Assembly: GCA_021373015.1 (NCBI GenBank)
Contig: JAJFTJ010000006.1
Span: forward strand, 1-64,000
Origin: Nitrospiraceae bacterium
Lineage (GTDB): Bacteria > Nitrospirota > Thermodesulfovibrionia > Thermodesulfovibrionales > UBA1546
Direction: 5' to 3'
Length of the DNA stretch: 64,000 nucleotides
Position numbers and translations under genes: made by a program. Of this stretch, positions 45,725-54,558 are shown piece by piece (positions within the stretch are counted from its first letter, which is position 1; each line of letters starts with the position of its first letter). Under the pieces are notes generated by a model, which saw only the letters and a program-made list of their open reading frames with translations, ran no database searches and was not told the DNA's origin.

Positions 45725-46602
45725 GCTTTAAAGAGGCAATGAATTCAGGGAAATTTGTTGTTACAGCAGAGGCTGGTCCGCCTAAGGGAACTGACATAAA
45801 GGAACTGCTTCATCATCTTGATATTCTCAAAGGCAAGGTAGATGGATTAAATGTAACAGATAATCAGTCGGCTGTGATGAGGATTAATTCTTTGTCTGTG
45901 TGCAAGATTGCGCTCGATAAAGGACTCGACCCTATTTTCCAGATGACATGCCGTGACCGTAATAGAATTGCTATCCAGTCGGATATACTCGGCGCAAGCA
46001 TACTTGGCATTAAAAATATCTTATGCATAACAGGAGACCATGTATCGGCAGGAGACCATAAGGGAGCAAAACCTGTTTATGACATAGAATCAGTCCAACT
46101 GCTGAAGGCAGTGGACGGACTCAACAATGGAAAAGATATGTCAGGCAATGAACTAAAAGGCGCAACAGACTTTTATCAGGGCGCAGTAGTTACACCTGAG
46201 TCAAATCCACTCGAGCCCCAGCTTATGAAGTTCGAAAAGAAAATAAAAGCAGGAGCAAAGTTTTTCCAGACACAGGCTGTTTACGATATGAAAAAATTCA
46301 AAGAGTTCATGAAATACGCAAGAAAATTTCCAATAAAAATTCTGGCGGGCTTTGTTGTGCTTAAATCTGTTGGTATGGCTTCATTCTTAAATAAAAACGT
46401 CCCGGGCATAAGAGTGCCTCAGGAATTGATAGATGAACTTAAAGCTGCAGGGAAAGAGAAAGCGCTCGACACAGGAATAAATATTACAGCCAGACATATA
46501 AAAGAACTGAAAGAAGAAAATGTCTGTGACGGCGTGCATATCATGGCAATCGGCATGGAAGAAAAAATACCTTTGATAATGGAGCGCGCCGGGCTTCTGT
46601 AA
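45721..46602 (+). CDS. metF: MetF-type 5,10-methylenetetrahydrofolate reductase
   Basis: 293 residues with a TIM-barrel fold: FVVTAEAGPPKGTD near the start, GLNVTDNQSAVMR near residue 40, TCRDRNRIAIQSDILGA near residue 79, ITGDH near residue 104, and FFQTQAVYD near residue 180. It carries FMN/FAD and reduces methylene-THF to methyl-THF. Here it is the last gene of the hdr operon. Coupling to Hdr would let the exergonic methylene-THF reduction drive flavin-based electron bifurcation, as proposed for acetogens. Confidence 0.94.
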   Translation: MSFKEAMNSGKFVVTAEAGPPKGTDIKELLHHLDILKGKVDGLNVTDNQSAVMRINSLSVCKIALDKGLDPIFQMTCRDRNRIAIQSDILGASILGIKNILCITGDHVSAGDHKGAKPVYDIESVQLLKAVDGLNNGKDMSGNELKGATDFYQGAVVTPESNPLEPQLMKFEKKIKAGAKFFQTQAVYDMKKFKEFMKYARKFPIKILAGFVVLKSVGMASFLNKNVPGIRVPQELIDELKAAGKEKALDTGINITARHIKELKEENVCDGVHIMAIGMEEKIPLIMERAGLL

Positions 46603-46664
46603 TCTATATAAAAACTCGTCTTTATATCTTCTCGATAAGTCTGTTATTTATATTCGTAATTCAA

Positions 46665-46691
46665 ATAACCATTTTTTTATGATATGGTTAT
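46665..46691 (+). promoter_or_regulatory. Perfect inverted repeat between metF and pfkA
   Basis: ATAACCAT (46665-46672) and ATGGTTAT (46684-46691) with an 11-base T-rich gap. It lies 44 bases before the phosphofructokinase start and 62 after metF. It could be an operator for a dimeric regulator, or a hairpin at the end of the metF transcript (no following T run). Confidence 0.4.
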
Positions 46692-46734
46692 ATCTAAGAT
46701 CAATGCTTTCCAAGATGTTAGCGGAGGGATAGAT

Positions 46735-47820
46735 ATGGAACAAAAACTGAAGATAGCAATAAACACCGGAGGCGGCGACGCACCCGGTCTGAATGCTGTA
46801 ATAGAAGCAGTAGCCATGTCAGCTTATAACAGAAACTGGGAAGTCTACGGAATAAAAAACGGTTACACAGGGCTTATTGATACAGAAGAAATAATACATC
46901 TCACGCCTGATAAAGTCAGGCACATATCAAATCTAGGCGGCACGATCATAGGGACAACAAACAAAGGCAATCCTTTTCACATGCCGATAACAAATAAATC
47001 CGGTCAAATCGAATATCAGGATTTATCAGACACAGTCATCGAGAACTTCAAAAAACTCTGTTTTGACTGCCTCATTGCTGTCGGAGGCGACGGGAGCATG
47101 AAGATAGCATATGATTTTTACAAAAAAGGCATACCTGTAATCTGTCTGCCAAAAACAATAGACAATGACCTGACTGAGACAGTAGTAACCTTTGGATTTG
47201 ACACAGCAGTAAGCATTGCCACTGAGGCAATCGACCGCCTTCATTCAACAGCACAGTCTCACGACAGGGTAATGGTCGTTGAAGTAATGGGAAGAAATTC
47301 AGGATGGATTGCGCTTAACAGCGGAATTTCAGGTGATGCAGATGTAATACTAATACCGGAAATACCTTTTGATATTGAAAAAGTCTGCAAGCACATTATG
47401 TCAGCTGAATTGAACGGCCAGAGATATGCTATAGTTGTTGTTGCTGAAGGCGCAGCTCCAATAGGCAGCGAGCCTTTATACAAACAAACCAGCGGCAAAG
47501 AAAAGGTTCTTGGAGGAATCGGAGAATTTGTTGCAGCAAAGATCGCTGAGAAAACAGGCAAGGATACAAGGTCTATCGTCCTTGGACATCTTCAGCGCGG
47601 TGGCTCGCCAACAACATTTGACAGATTGATATCCCTTCGTTTTGGCGCTGCTGCAATACGCATGATTGCAGACAAACAATTCGGAATTATGGTTGCGCTA
47701 GATCCTCCTGATATCAAGGCAGTTCCAATAGAAAAGGTAATAGGGAAAATCAAACATGTACCGCTTGACTGCGATTCTATCAAGACAGCAAGAAATATCG
47801 GTATTTCTTTCGGAGACTAA
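46735..47820 (+). CDS. pfkA: 6-phosphofructokinase, mixed-type (Gly104/Lys124-like) PFK-A family
   Basis: 361 residues: NTGGGDAPGLNAVI at the start, VGGDGSMK near residue 100, PKTIDNDLTETVVTFGFDTA near 123-142, and VMGRNSGW near 168. GGDGS is the ATP-type nucleotide site (Gly at E. coli position 104) while PKTIDND carries the Lys typical of PPi-using enzymes, the combination of the group III or mixed PFKs. The phosphoryl donor is therefore open; ATP is favoured. ATG 46735 is chosen because GGAGGG lies seven bases upstream. Confidence 0.92.
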   Translation: MEQKLKIAINTGGGDAPGLNAVIEAVAMSAYNRNWEVYGIKNGYTGLIDTEEIIHLTPDKVRHISNLGGTIIGTTNKGNPFHMPITNKSGQIEYQDLSDTVIENFKKLCFDCLIAVGGDGSMKIAYDFYKKGIPVICLPKTIDNDLTETVVTFGFDTAVSIATEAIDRLHSTAQSHDRVMVVEVMGRNSGWIALNSGISGDADVILIPEIPFDIEKVCKHIMSAELNGQRYAIVVVAEGAAPIGSEPLYKQTSGKEKVLGGIGEFVAAKIAEKTGKDTRSIVLGHLQRGGSPTTFDRLISLRFGAAAIRMIADKQFGIMVALDPPDIKAVPIEKVIGKIKHVPLDCDSIKTARNIGISFGD

Positions 47821-47824
47821 AAAA

Positions 47825-47852
47825 ATGCTGATTTCTTTTCAGAAATCAGCAT
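47825..47852 (-). terminator. Rho-independent terminator between pfkA and the DUF3617 gene
   Basis: ATGCTGATTTC (47825-47835) and GAAATCAGCAT (47842-47852) with a six-base loop. On the minus strand it is followed by a run of T residues, so it ends the DUF3617 transcript; it may also stop pfkA transcripts. Confidence 0.8.
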
Positions 47853-47878
47853 CAGAATAATATTATTAGCAAAACATT

Positions 47879-48292
47879 TTACTTGCAAGGTCCAATACGT
47901 TTGCCGTCCATCCTGCTCTTAATCTTCATCGTCTGTCCACCCTGATTAACAGTGGTAATGGAAGTTCCGTCAAATTTATCTCCTGAATAAATTACCATAC
48001 CTTCACTAACAACTCCTCCATTTTTGCAGCTGACATCCCATGCAACTGTATTGCCTGATATCTTTGAACTTGTGACTTTACAGTCCGAGTCTTTTTGCTT
48101 AGGAACAGCATCGCTCTTAGTAAGGCAGGATTTTTGCTTTACGGGCTTGGACATTCCAGCAGGCATGCCTGGGATATCAGTGGTGGTAGTTATTTCCCAT
48201 AATCCGTCTTGCATATTAGGCGCACTAAAAACCGGAACTGCTGATAAAACAAAACCTAAAACAATAAGAACAACAAAGCTTGATCTGATCAT
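47879..48292 (-). CDS. DUF3617-family secreted protein
   Basis: 137 residues: a signal peptide (about 1-23, ending V-F-S-A), then PNMQDGLWEITTTTDIPGMP, the DUF3617 start, cysteines at CLTKSDAV, DCKVTS and DVSCKNGG, and CK at the end. DUF3617 proteins are periplasmic and of unknown function; the even spacing of cysteines suggests disulfides. AGGAG precedes the ATG. Confidence 0.85.
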   Translation of the reverse strand: MIRSSFVVLIVLGFVLSAVPVFSAPNMQDGLWEITTTTDIPGMPAGMSKPVKQKSCLTKSDAVPKQKDSDCKVTSSKISGNTVAWDVSCKNGGVVSEGMVIYSGDKFDGTSITTVNQGGQTMKIKSRMDGKRIGPCK

Positions 48293-48308
48293 AATTTAAT
48301 TCTCCTTT

Positions 48309-49610
48309 CTAAAACTGATCACCTATCTTCATGACATGTTCCCCATCAGGGGTATTGATCTTGAAACACTTGAACATGATATTCCCTCCGAGCCGTACAT
48401 TGGGGCAATTAATATTACATTCTTTTTTATCCGGGTATATCTCCTGCGTCTTGCCACAGCGCCAGCAGCCGTTTTTTGTTTTTGTTATCTTTTCAAGAAG
48501 GACTTTTAGTATCTTGATCTGCTGTGCATATGCTTCCATGTCTTCTTTTACTTCGCCTCTGGCTGTGGGAATAAAAGGACCTTTATTTTCTTTTAATTTT
48601 TCCGCCCTTTCCATGCATCTTGTCTTATGATATGACTCATGTATACGGGATGCTTCATAAAGTTCTTTGCAGGGGAGCGCCTTCTCAACTTCTTTCATAC
48701 TGCTTTCATCAATTTGACAGAAAAGCGGATCGGTCTTCGCAGTTAAACTGCCAGTCACATCAATCCGGCAATTTTTCTTCACGTCTTCTACTAATTTCCT
48801 GTCTATTCTCGTTCTAAACTCAGACCAAAAATCAACTCGTTGTTTATTAAATTCATCTATTGCTTCTTTTTTTGCTTCAGGACTTATTAAAGCGCTTAAA
48901 TCGAAAAAGTCTTCGCCTTCTTTCTCGATATTCCCCCAGTTCTTTTCTGTGGCAGCCTTTTGAAATTCTTTGATATATGCTTCTCTCAACTTTATAAAAC
49001 TTTTGATGCACTTAATGTATTTGCATTGTTCGCATGTCTCTTTGGAATTTTCATTGTCCGTAGATGATTTGTCGTCTTTCAATGCTTTATTATTGTCAGA
49101 GTCTTTATCAATTTTTTCATTCTGAGCAGCTTTTTTATCAAGATCATCAGACATTAAATTAGACGCCTTGTCTTGTGTCAGACTGTTGGTATCCTTTCCT
49201 GAACATCCAGCGTCATTCTTAATCCATGCTGATGTGCCTGGTCCAGGACTGCCGCTTAGCGCCTTAAAAGGCAGAGTCAGCGTACAGCCGTCAAATACAA
49301 AAGGTTTCTTCTTTGCCTCCCATTCCATTTCATTGAATGTTATTGTGATTAACTTTCCATTTATCGAATATTTCCCTATGTCTTCAACTACTTCTCCAGG
49401 CCTCTCTGCAAGCAGAGATATCGAACCTGAGTTCTTGCCCTTAAAGGTAATGACTACGCTTGCATTTTTTAAAGGGGTTGTGCCGTCAGAATCTTTTATC
49501 AGAGAGTAACTTCCTGCAAGCTCAACAGCATAACTGTGCGCAAAGAAAACAAACAGCAAAAAGAACAAGACTAATCCAAAAGAGCAAAACTTCTTATTAC
49601 GAAAAATCAT
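48309..49610 (-). CDS. Large secreted protein with a zincin-like HExxH motif, unknown function
   Basis: 433 residues from ATG 49610 (GGAGAAG upstream; an earlier in-frame ATG lies inside the next gene). Residues 1-28 are a signal peptide (FFLLFVFFAHSYA). A beta-rich domain (about 30-130, starting LAGSYSL) follows, then a Ser/Asp/Lys/Asn-rich linker (145-190), then a Cys-rich helical domain with HESYH (324-328) and a Glu about 30 residues on in EDMEAYAQQ (near 359). HExxH with a downstream Glu is the gluzincin metallopeptidase layout, so a secreted peptidase is possible. The C-terminus has eight more cysteines. No family recognised. Confidence 0.6.
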   Translation of the reverse strand: MIFRNKKFCSFGLVLFFLLFVFFAHSYAVELAGSYSLIKDSDGTTPLKNASVVITFKGKNSGSISLLAERPGEVVEDIGKYSINGKLITITFNEMEWEAKKKPFVFDGCTLTLPFKALSGSPGPGTSAWIKNDAGCSGKDTNSLTQDKASNLMSDDLDKKAAQNEKIDKDSDNNKALKDDKSSTDNENSKETCEQCKYIKCIKSFIKLREAYIKEFQKAATEKNWGNIEKEGEDFFDLSALISPEAKKEAIDEFNKQRVDFWSEFRTRIDRKLVEDVKKNCRIDVTGSLTAKTDPLFCQIDESSMKEVEKALPCKELYEASRIHESYHKTRCMERAEKLKENKGPFIPTARGEVKEDMEAYAQQIKILKVLLEKITKTKNGCWRCGKTQEIYPDKKECNINCPNVRLGGNIMFKCFKINTPDGEHVMKIGDQF

Positions 49611-49626
49611 TCTCTCTTCTCCAGTT

Positions 49627-50163
49627 TTAATCTTCCTTGTTTTTTGAATCATGGTTCTTGCCAATTACAAAAAGCGCTATTGATATAAACAATATTCCGG
49701 CGCTGAGATACAGCAGATTCTGTATTGAATCGTACTTGAAATTCACGGCATATTTGAAAAAAGTAACAATAAGAACCATTACTATCACCTTTGCCAGCTT
49801 TTCCTTTAGCTGGTCAAGCGTGTGTATAACAAGTATTTTCGATGATCTGCTGTCTTTTTCAGCACGCTCTATTTTGCTTATAAAGAGTTCATACAATCCA
49901 ATCCCGAATATAAGAAGAACTGTGGCTATTAGATAGGAATCAATTGCGCTTATGATATGCGTGATTGAATCCTGATGAAATAAATCGTATGCTTCTTTGC
50001 TGGAAAATGAATGTAAAGCCTCTTCAATAACAAGGTAAACATCAAAGCACCCTATTACCACCAGCATTATTGCAGAAAGAATGCTTGCCACAACCGCGAA
50101 AAATACTACAAGTCTGCTTTCCCATAAAATAAATTCAATTATGTGTTCAATTTTGCGAAGCAT
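49627..50163 (-). CDS. UPF0114/YqhA-family membrane protein
   Basis: 178 residues with four membrane helices; FILWESRLVVFFAVVASI near the start and DSYLIATVLLIFGIGLYELF in the middle match the YqhA/UPF0114 family. The function is unproven; structurally related to ion-channel-like proteins. GGAGAG lies just before the ATG. It runs into the following secreted protein on the same strand. Confidence 0.85.
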   Translation of the reverse strand: MLRKIEHIIEFILWESRLVVFFAVVASILSAIMLVVIGCFDVYLVIEEALHSFSSKEAYDLFHQDSITHIISAIDSYLIATVLLIFGIGLYELFISKIERAEKDSRSSKILVIHTLDQLKEKLAKVIVMVLIVTFFKYAVNFKYDSIQNLLYLSAGILFISIALFVIGKNHDSKNKED

Positions 50164-50267
50164 ATACTCTCCTTAAATTTTAAGGTTACCAAAACCTTTA
50201 AAGCTAGAATATTCTAGCATATGTGAATACTTTGACCTTGTGATTTTTCAAAATTGACTGCCTGCAA

Positions 50268-50840
50268 TTATTCATTTTCCAGAAGCTGCCAATCATAGTC
50301 GTCATCTTTGACATGAACCCAGTAAAGACAGCCTGATTTTCTCCATGCATCCAGAACAAGTCCTTCTTTGAAAACCCCGCCTTTTGCTGTCACCACAACA
50401 CTGCTATGATCAAGCCTCCATGGCGCAATGGGTCTTGCGACCGCCCAGTAAAAGTCAAAAGTCTTCAGATTAAGACTGCGAAGTTTTTTGAGGATATCCT
50501 CTGTCCAGTGCACACATAAGCCTCTTTCTTTTAATCCAATATTAACCAGAAAATTATGTATTGTCGGCGGCTTTATTAATTCGTATTCATCGATCAGAGA
50601 AAGAGCAGCGTGAACTGCGGTTTCTGCTGTTAACTCAGCCTCTTTTTCATCAGTATTGCTGCCCAGACTCATAAGCTGGCTTTTAAGCTTCGCTGTCTTA
50701 GCAGGGAGTGTCTGCTCAAAAGATATTTCTGAGGCATATTTTTCATGTCCGCAGAAATCAGGGTCTTTTGTCTGAACATGGCTGCACCCGCTTGCTAAAA
50801 GGATCATGCTGACAGCTGCGTATAATTTAATATTATTCAT
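50268..50840 (-). CDS. Lipoprotein with a possible Cys-His-Asp catalytic triad
   Basis: 190 residues. A lipobox L-A-S-G-C puts lipidated Cys at 19. In the mature part C109 (ERGLCVHWTED), H145 (RLDHSSVVV) and D164 (LVLDAWRKSG) are spaced as in transglutaminase-like or papain-like folds, with the DHSSVVV strand typical of such His positions. No family recognised; the enzymatic reading is inference. It begins a minus-strand set of membrane and secreted proteins (50840-47879). Confidence 0.65.
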   Translation of the reverse strand: MNNIKLYAAVSMILLASGCSHVQTKDPDFCGHEKYASEISFEQTLPAKTAKLKSQLMSLGSNTDEKEAELTAETAVHAALSLIDEYELIKPPTIHNFLVNIGLKERGLCVHWTEDILKKLRSLNLKTFDFYWAVARPIAPWRLDHSSVVVTAKGGVFKEGLVLDAWRKSGCLYWVHVKDDDYDWQLLENE

Positions 50841-51076
50841 CTTTTACTTTTTAAAAATCCGTGAAAATAAAAACTCTCAATAATTATTGCATAATATTTT
50901 AGGAATATTCTAAGGATTAGTCCAATGCATTAGTTTTTTGCCAATAGACAATTAATAGTTAAAGCATTTTAGATGTGCTACAATCTTTAAAAGCAAATAT
51001 AAAATAATGACGATAAATAATCATTTGTAATACAGCTGCCTGAATATATGGTTTCGCAAATTGGTGCGGAGGCCTG

Positions 51077-53290
51077 ATGAACATAAGTAAGTCTTACAGG
51101 CTGTATGCTGTCACGATCATCCTGCTTCTTACAAGCATCGGTGTCATTGCTTTCAAGGCTGCTTATATGCATGATGATGTTGTCAAGAGTGAAAAACATC
51201 GTTTTCGATCGTTTAAGCTCGCTATGGAATTATTTCAAAGCTCTGAAGACCTGACCCGCATGGCGCGCAGTTATGTCTCAACAGGCAATCCTGTTTATAA
51301 AAAACGCTATTTCGAAATACTGGATATTCGTAATGGCAAAGTTGCTCGTCCTAAAAATTATTTAGCCACATTCTGGTATCTCGCCGGCACAGGCAAGGGT
51401 GTTGTTGAGCTTGGCGAGCCTATAGCTCTGCAGGAATTAATGCGGCGTGAAGGTTTTACAGAACAGGAATTTACCCTGTTGAGAGAATCTCAGGCGAATT
51501 CAGATCATCTGGTCAAAATGGAAAAACAGGCTTTTGCCGCTGTAAAAGGACTATATGATAACGGCAAAGGAAATTTCACAGTTCGTCGTGCGCCGGACCG
51601 CGCATATGCAGTAAGCCTTATGTTTAGCAAGAAATACTACGATGAAAAAGCACAGATAATGGCTCCGATCCAGAAATTTATGGATTTGGTAGATGAGCGT
51701 ACTAAAGTTGAATTAAGCACTAACACATCAAAGCTGCGTCGATATATTTTACTTATTCAACTCTTGATCATCCTTACATTGTTAGTAGTGGCAATAAAAA
51801 TCAAACAAATGTATCGCAATGTCCTGCATCCTCTTGCCCGCTTGAGCAGACAGATATCTGAATTTGCCAAGGGCAACTACACTGCGCGCTCTGACATCTC
51901 TTCTGCTGATGAAATAGGAGAGCTGTGCAGATATTTCAACAATATGGCTGATACTCTCGAATCAGACATTAAACGAAGAATAAATGCAGAAGATGTATTA
52001 AGAAAAAGCGAAGAGCAGCAGCGCCTTCTGCTTAACTCTACTGGAGAGGCAATTTACGGCATTGACCTGCAAGGCAACTGCACCTTTGCAAATCCATCAT
52101 GTTTGAGAACACTAGGATATTCAGATTTGAAGCAGCTGCTCGGCAAAAACATGCATCGACTGATACATCATTCATATTCGGATGGAAATCCGATGCCTGT
52201 TGAAGTCTGCAGAATATATAAGGCATTCCACGTGGGGAAAGGCGAACACGTTGACGATGAAGTTTTGTGGAGGGCAAACGGCACCAGTTTTCCTGCAGAA
52301 TACTGGTCGTATCCTCAGATAGAAGACGGCAATGTATGCGGCGCAGTGGTTGCATTTGTTGATATAACTGAACGCAAACAGGCGGAAGAAAAGATAAAGC
52401 ATAGCGAAGAAAAACTGAAAGAAGCACAGCATATTGCGCAAATGGGGAATTGGGAATTAGATATAATGAAGAAGACACTTCTATGGTCGGATGGCATATA
52501 CGAAATATTTGAAATCAATCCCATAAAATTTGGAGCTTCGTACGAGGCTTTCTTAGATTTAATTCATCCTGATGACCGTGAGATGGTTGATCAGACTTAT
52601 ACCAAGTCATTGAAGAAAAGAACTCCTTATGAAATCTCGCATCGTTTATTAATGAAAGACGGACGGATCAAGTGGGTAAACGAAATCTGCCGTACCGAGT
52701 ACGACAGACAGGGTAATCCGCTAAAATCCTTTGGAATTGTTCAGGATATCACAGAGCAAAAACAGTCTGAAGAAAAGATACAGTACATGGCTACCCATGA
52801 CACCTTGACAGACCTGCCGAGTCTGAGACTGGCAAAAGACAGACTGCATATGGCGATTAATTCAGCGCGAAGGTATAACAAATTGTCTGGTGTAATGTTC
52901 ATTGACCTTGACGGATTCAAAAATGTTAATGATACTTTTGGTCATGAAGCAGGTGATGATGTGCTGAGGCAAGTGGCAAAACGGCTCAGTCTTTGTATCC
53001 GCAAAACTGATACTGCCGCTCGCGTTGGAGGAGATGAGTTCTTAATAATCTTAACAGAACTGCAAAAGCCTGAGGATGCTGAGATTATTGCTAAAAAAAT
53101 TATAAAACTTATATCAGAGCCATACATTCTTGCAAAAGATAAGGCTTTTATAGGAGCCAGTATCGGCATATCCATATTTCCGGAAGATGCTGATGATATT
53201 GAGAGTCTGATCAAACTTGCTGACGAAGCAATGTATAAAATCAAGAACTCCGGTAAAAACAATTACTTATTTGCAGGTCATGCAAAATAA
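51077..53290 (+). CDS. Membrane sensor diguanylate cyclase (HAMP-PAS-PAS-GGDEF)
   Basis: 737 residues: membrane helix about 10-30, a ~190-residue extracytoplasmic sensor, a second helix about 225-243, HAMP (about 245-300), two PAS domains with PAC-type ends (IVQDITEQKQ near 552), and a C-terminal GGDEF domain with intact R-V-G-G-D-E-F and an RKTD inhibitory site five residues before it. It should make cyclic di-GMP in response to a signal sensed outside or by the PAS domains, and is the counterpart of the HD-GYP protein at 25087. GGAGG precedes the ATG. Confidence 0.93.
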   Translation: MNISKSYRLYAVTIILLLTSIGVIAFKAAYMHDDVVKSEKHRFRSFKLAMELFQSSEDLTRMARSYVSTGNPVYKKRYFEILDIRNGKVARPKNYLATFWYLAGTGKGVVELGEPIALQELMRREGFTEQEFTLLRESQANSDHLVKMEKQAFAAVKGLYDNGKGNFTVRRAPDRAYAVSLMFSKKYYDEKAQIMAPIQKFMDLVDERTKVELSTNTSKLRRYILLIQLLIILTLLVVAIKIKQMYRNVLHPLARLSRQISEFAKGNYTARSDISSADEIGELCRYFNNMADTLESDIKRRINAEDVLRKSEEQQRLLLNSTGEAIYGIDLQGNCTFANPSCLRTLGYSDLKQLLGKNMHRLIHHSYSDGNPMPVEVCRIYKAFHVGKGEHVDDEVLWRANGTSFPAEYWSYPQIEDGNVCGAVVAFVDITERKQAEEKIKHSEEKLKEAQHIAQMGNWELDIMKKTLLWSDGIYEIFEINPIKFGASYEAFLDLIHPDDREMVDQTYTKSLKKRTPYEISHRLLMKDGRIKWVNEICRTEYDRQGNPLKSFGIVQDITEQKQSEEKIQYMATHDTLTDLPSLRLAKDRLHMAINSARRYNKLSGVMFIDLDGFKNVNDTFGHEAGDDVLRQVAKRLSLCIRKTDTAARVGGDEFLIILTELQKPEDAEIIAKKIIKLISEPYILAKDKAFIGASIGISIFPEDADDIESLIKLADEAMYKIKNSGKNNYLFAGHAK

Positions 53291-53320
53291 ATCTGTTGAA
53301 GAATGGGGATTTCGTTTTAT

Positions 53321-53396
53321 TGGCGGTCCCAACGGGATTCGAACCCGTGTTTCGGCCTTGAGAGGGCCACGTCCTAGGCCTCTAGACGATGGGACC
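53321..53396 (-). tRNA. tRNA-Glu (CTC)
   Basis: Minus-strand cloverleaf with acceptor stem GGTCCCA/TGGGACC, anticodon loop CTCTCAA giving anticodon CTC, T-arm with GGTTCGAATCCC, and an encoded 3' CCA. The transcript order on this strand is tRNA-Gln first, then this tRNA, five bases apart. Confidence 0.93.
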
Positions 53397-53401
53397 AATA
53401 T

Positions 53402-53475
53402 TGGCTGGGGAGAGAGGATTTGAACCCCTATAAGCAGATCCAGAGTCTGCCGTCCTGCCATTGGACGACTCCCCA
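53402..53475 (-). tRNA. tRNA-Gln (CTG)
   Basis: Minus-strand cloverleaf with acceptor stem TGGGGAG/CTCCCCA, D-arm TCCAATGGCAGGA, anticodon stem GCAGA/TCTGC around CTCTGGA giving anticodon CTG, T-arm with GGTTCAAATCC, and encoded CCA. Confidence 0.93.
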
Positions 53476-53559
53476 AAGAGCTTTATTTTATATCACAAAA
53501 CCCGGCTCTTTGTAAACTTAGGTTGAAAAACATCCTCTTGATATGTGAAATTATATGTT

Positions 53560-54558
53560 ATGAAAAAGACGATGCTGGTTTCTATTGTTTCCTTAGTATT
53601 AGTTTCAAGTGTTTTCAGTCAGGTAAAAACAAATGTGACTGTAAGGGCAGGGAAGCATATTTCGCCTGCTGGGGAGATCACTCGTATTGTTTTTGAGACT
53701 GAGGATGAATCTTTCATAAAAAACTCCACTGTAAAAATATCGGGAACTCAGCTCGTTATTGAATTCTCAAAACCTTTTGGAATAACTCCACAAAAAAATT
53801 TCCAGTTTGAGACATCGATAAAAGATCGTATGCTTACAGTTGACCTCGCCAAACCATTCGAGGCAAAAGTCATGAGACTGAATGCTCCTCCCCGTCTTGT
53901 AGTGGACATCCTGCCGTCACAGCCAAAAACAGCTGCTGATCAAAAGCCTGTTGTTACAGACATAATTCCAAAAACAGATATGGCTGCTGCGCAAAGGGTT
54001 ATTGTGATTGATCCGGGACACGGAGGATATGACGCTGGATTAATAAGCAATGTTACCAAGGAAAAAGACGCAGCGCTCGCAATTGCAAAAGATATTGAGA
54101 GTCTTTTAGTAAAAAGAGGCAAGGCTGTTTTTCTTACAAGAAGAAGCGACCAATATGTATCTATCAGAGACAGGGCGTTGTCTGCAAATCAAAGGGTCCC
54201 CGAAATATTTATAAGCATACATTTTTCCAAGTCTGACAATTTCGTTTTATACTCTCCAAAAATTTCATATTTCATAAGAGAATTAACTCTGTCTGAGGCA
54301 TACAGTCTGGGACTGAGGCAGAAACAATTTTTGAAAAAGAGTAAGATGCTTGCAGATGCCATGACCAAGGCGATTAAGGAGGAATACGGCAGCATAGGGG
54401 TTGCACAAAGAGATATGCCTCTTCCTATACTAAATTCAGTAGGCGGACCTGCTATACTCATTGAGATCCCTGTCTCAAGATTCGCAAATCTGGATCAAAA
54501 GGTGCGTGCAAAGATTGCAGAAACAATCATCAAGGGATTTTCATATTATGTTCAATAA
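53560..54558 (+). CDS. N-acetylmuramoyl-L-alanine amidase with AMIN domain
   Basis: 332 residues: signal peptide (VSLVLVSSVFS), AMIN domain (about 25-110) that binds peptidoglycan, a Lys/Pro/Ala linker, then an amidase_3 domain (about 150-330) with the zinc ligands DPGHGGYD, Glu of TKEKDAA, SIHFS, and the catalytic Glu in ILIEIP. It cleaves the stem peptide from muramic acid in cell separation. I choose ATG 53560; a GTG 15 bases earlier is open. It overlaps the GerMN gene by 11 bases. Confidence 0.9.
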   Translation: MKKTMLVSIVSLVLVSSVFSQVKTNVTVRAGKHISPAGEITRIVFETEDESFIKNSTVKISGTQLVIEFSKPFGITPQKNFQFETSIKDRMLTVDLAKPFEAKVMRLNAPPRLVVDILPSQPKTAADQKPVVTDIIPKTDMAAAQRVIVIDPGHGGYDAGLISNVTKEKDAALAIAKDIESLLVKRGKAVFLTRRSDQYVSIRDRALSANQRVPEIFISIHFSKSDNFVLYSPKISYFIRELTLSEAYSLGLRQKQFLKKSKMLADAMTKAIKEEYGSIGVAQRDMPLPILNSVGGPAILIEIPVSRFANLDQKVRAKIAETIIKGFSYYVQ

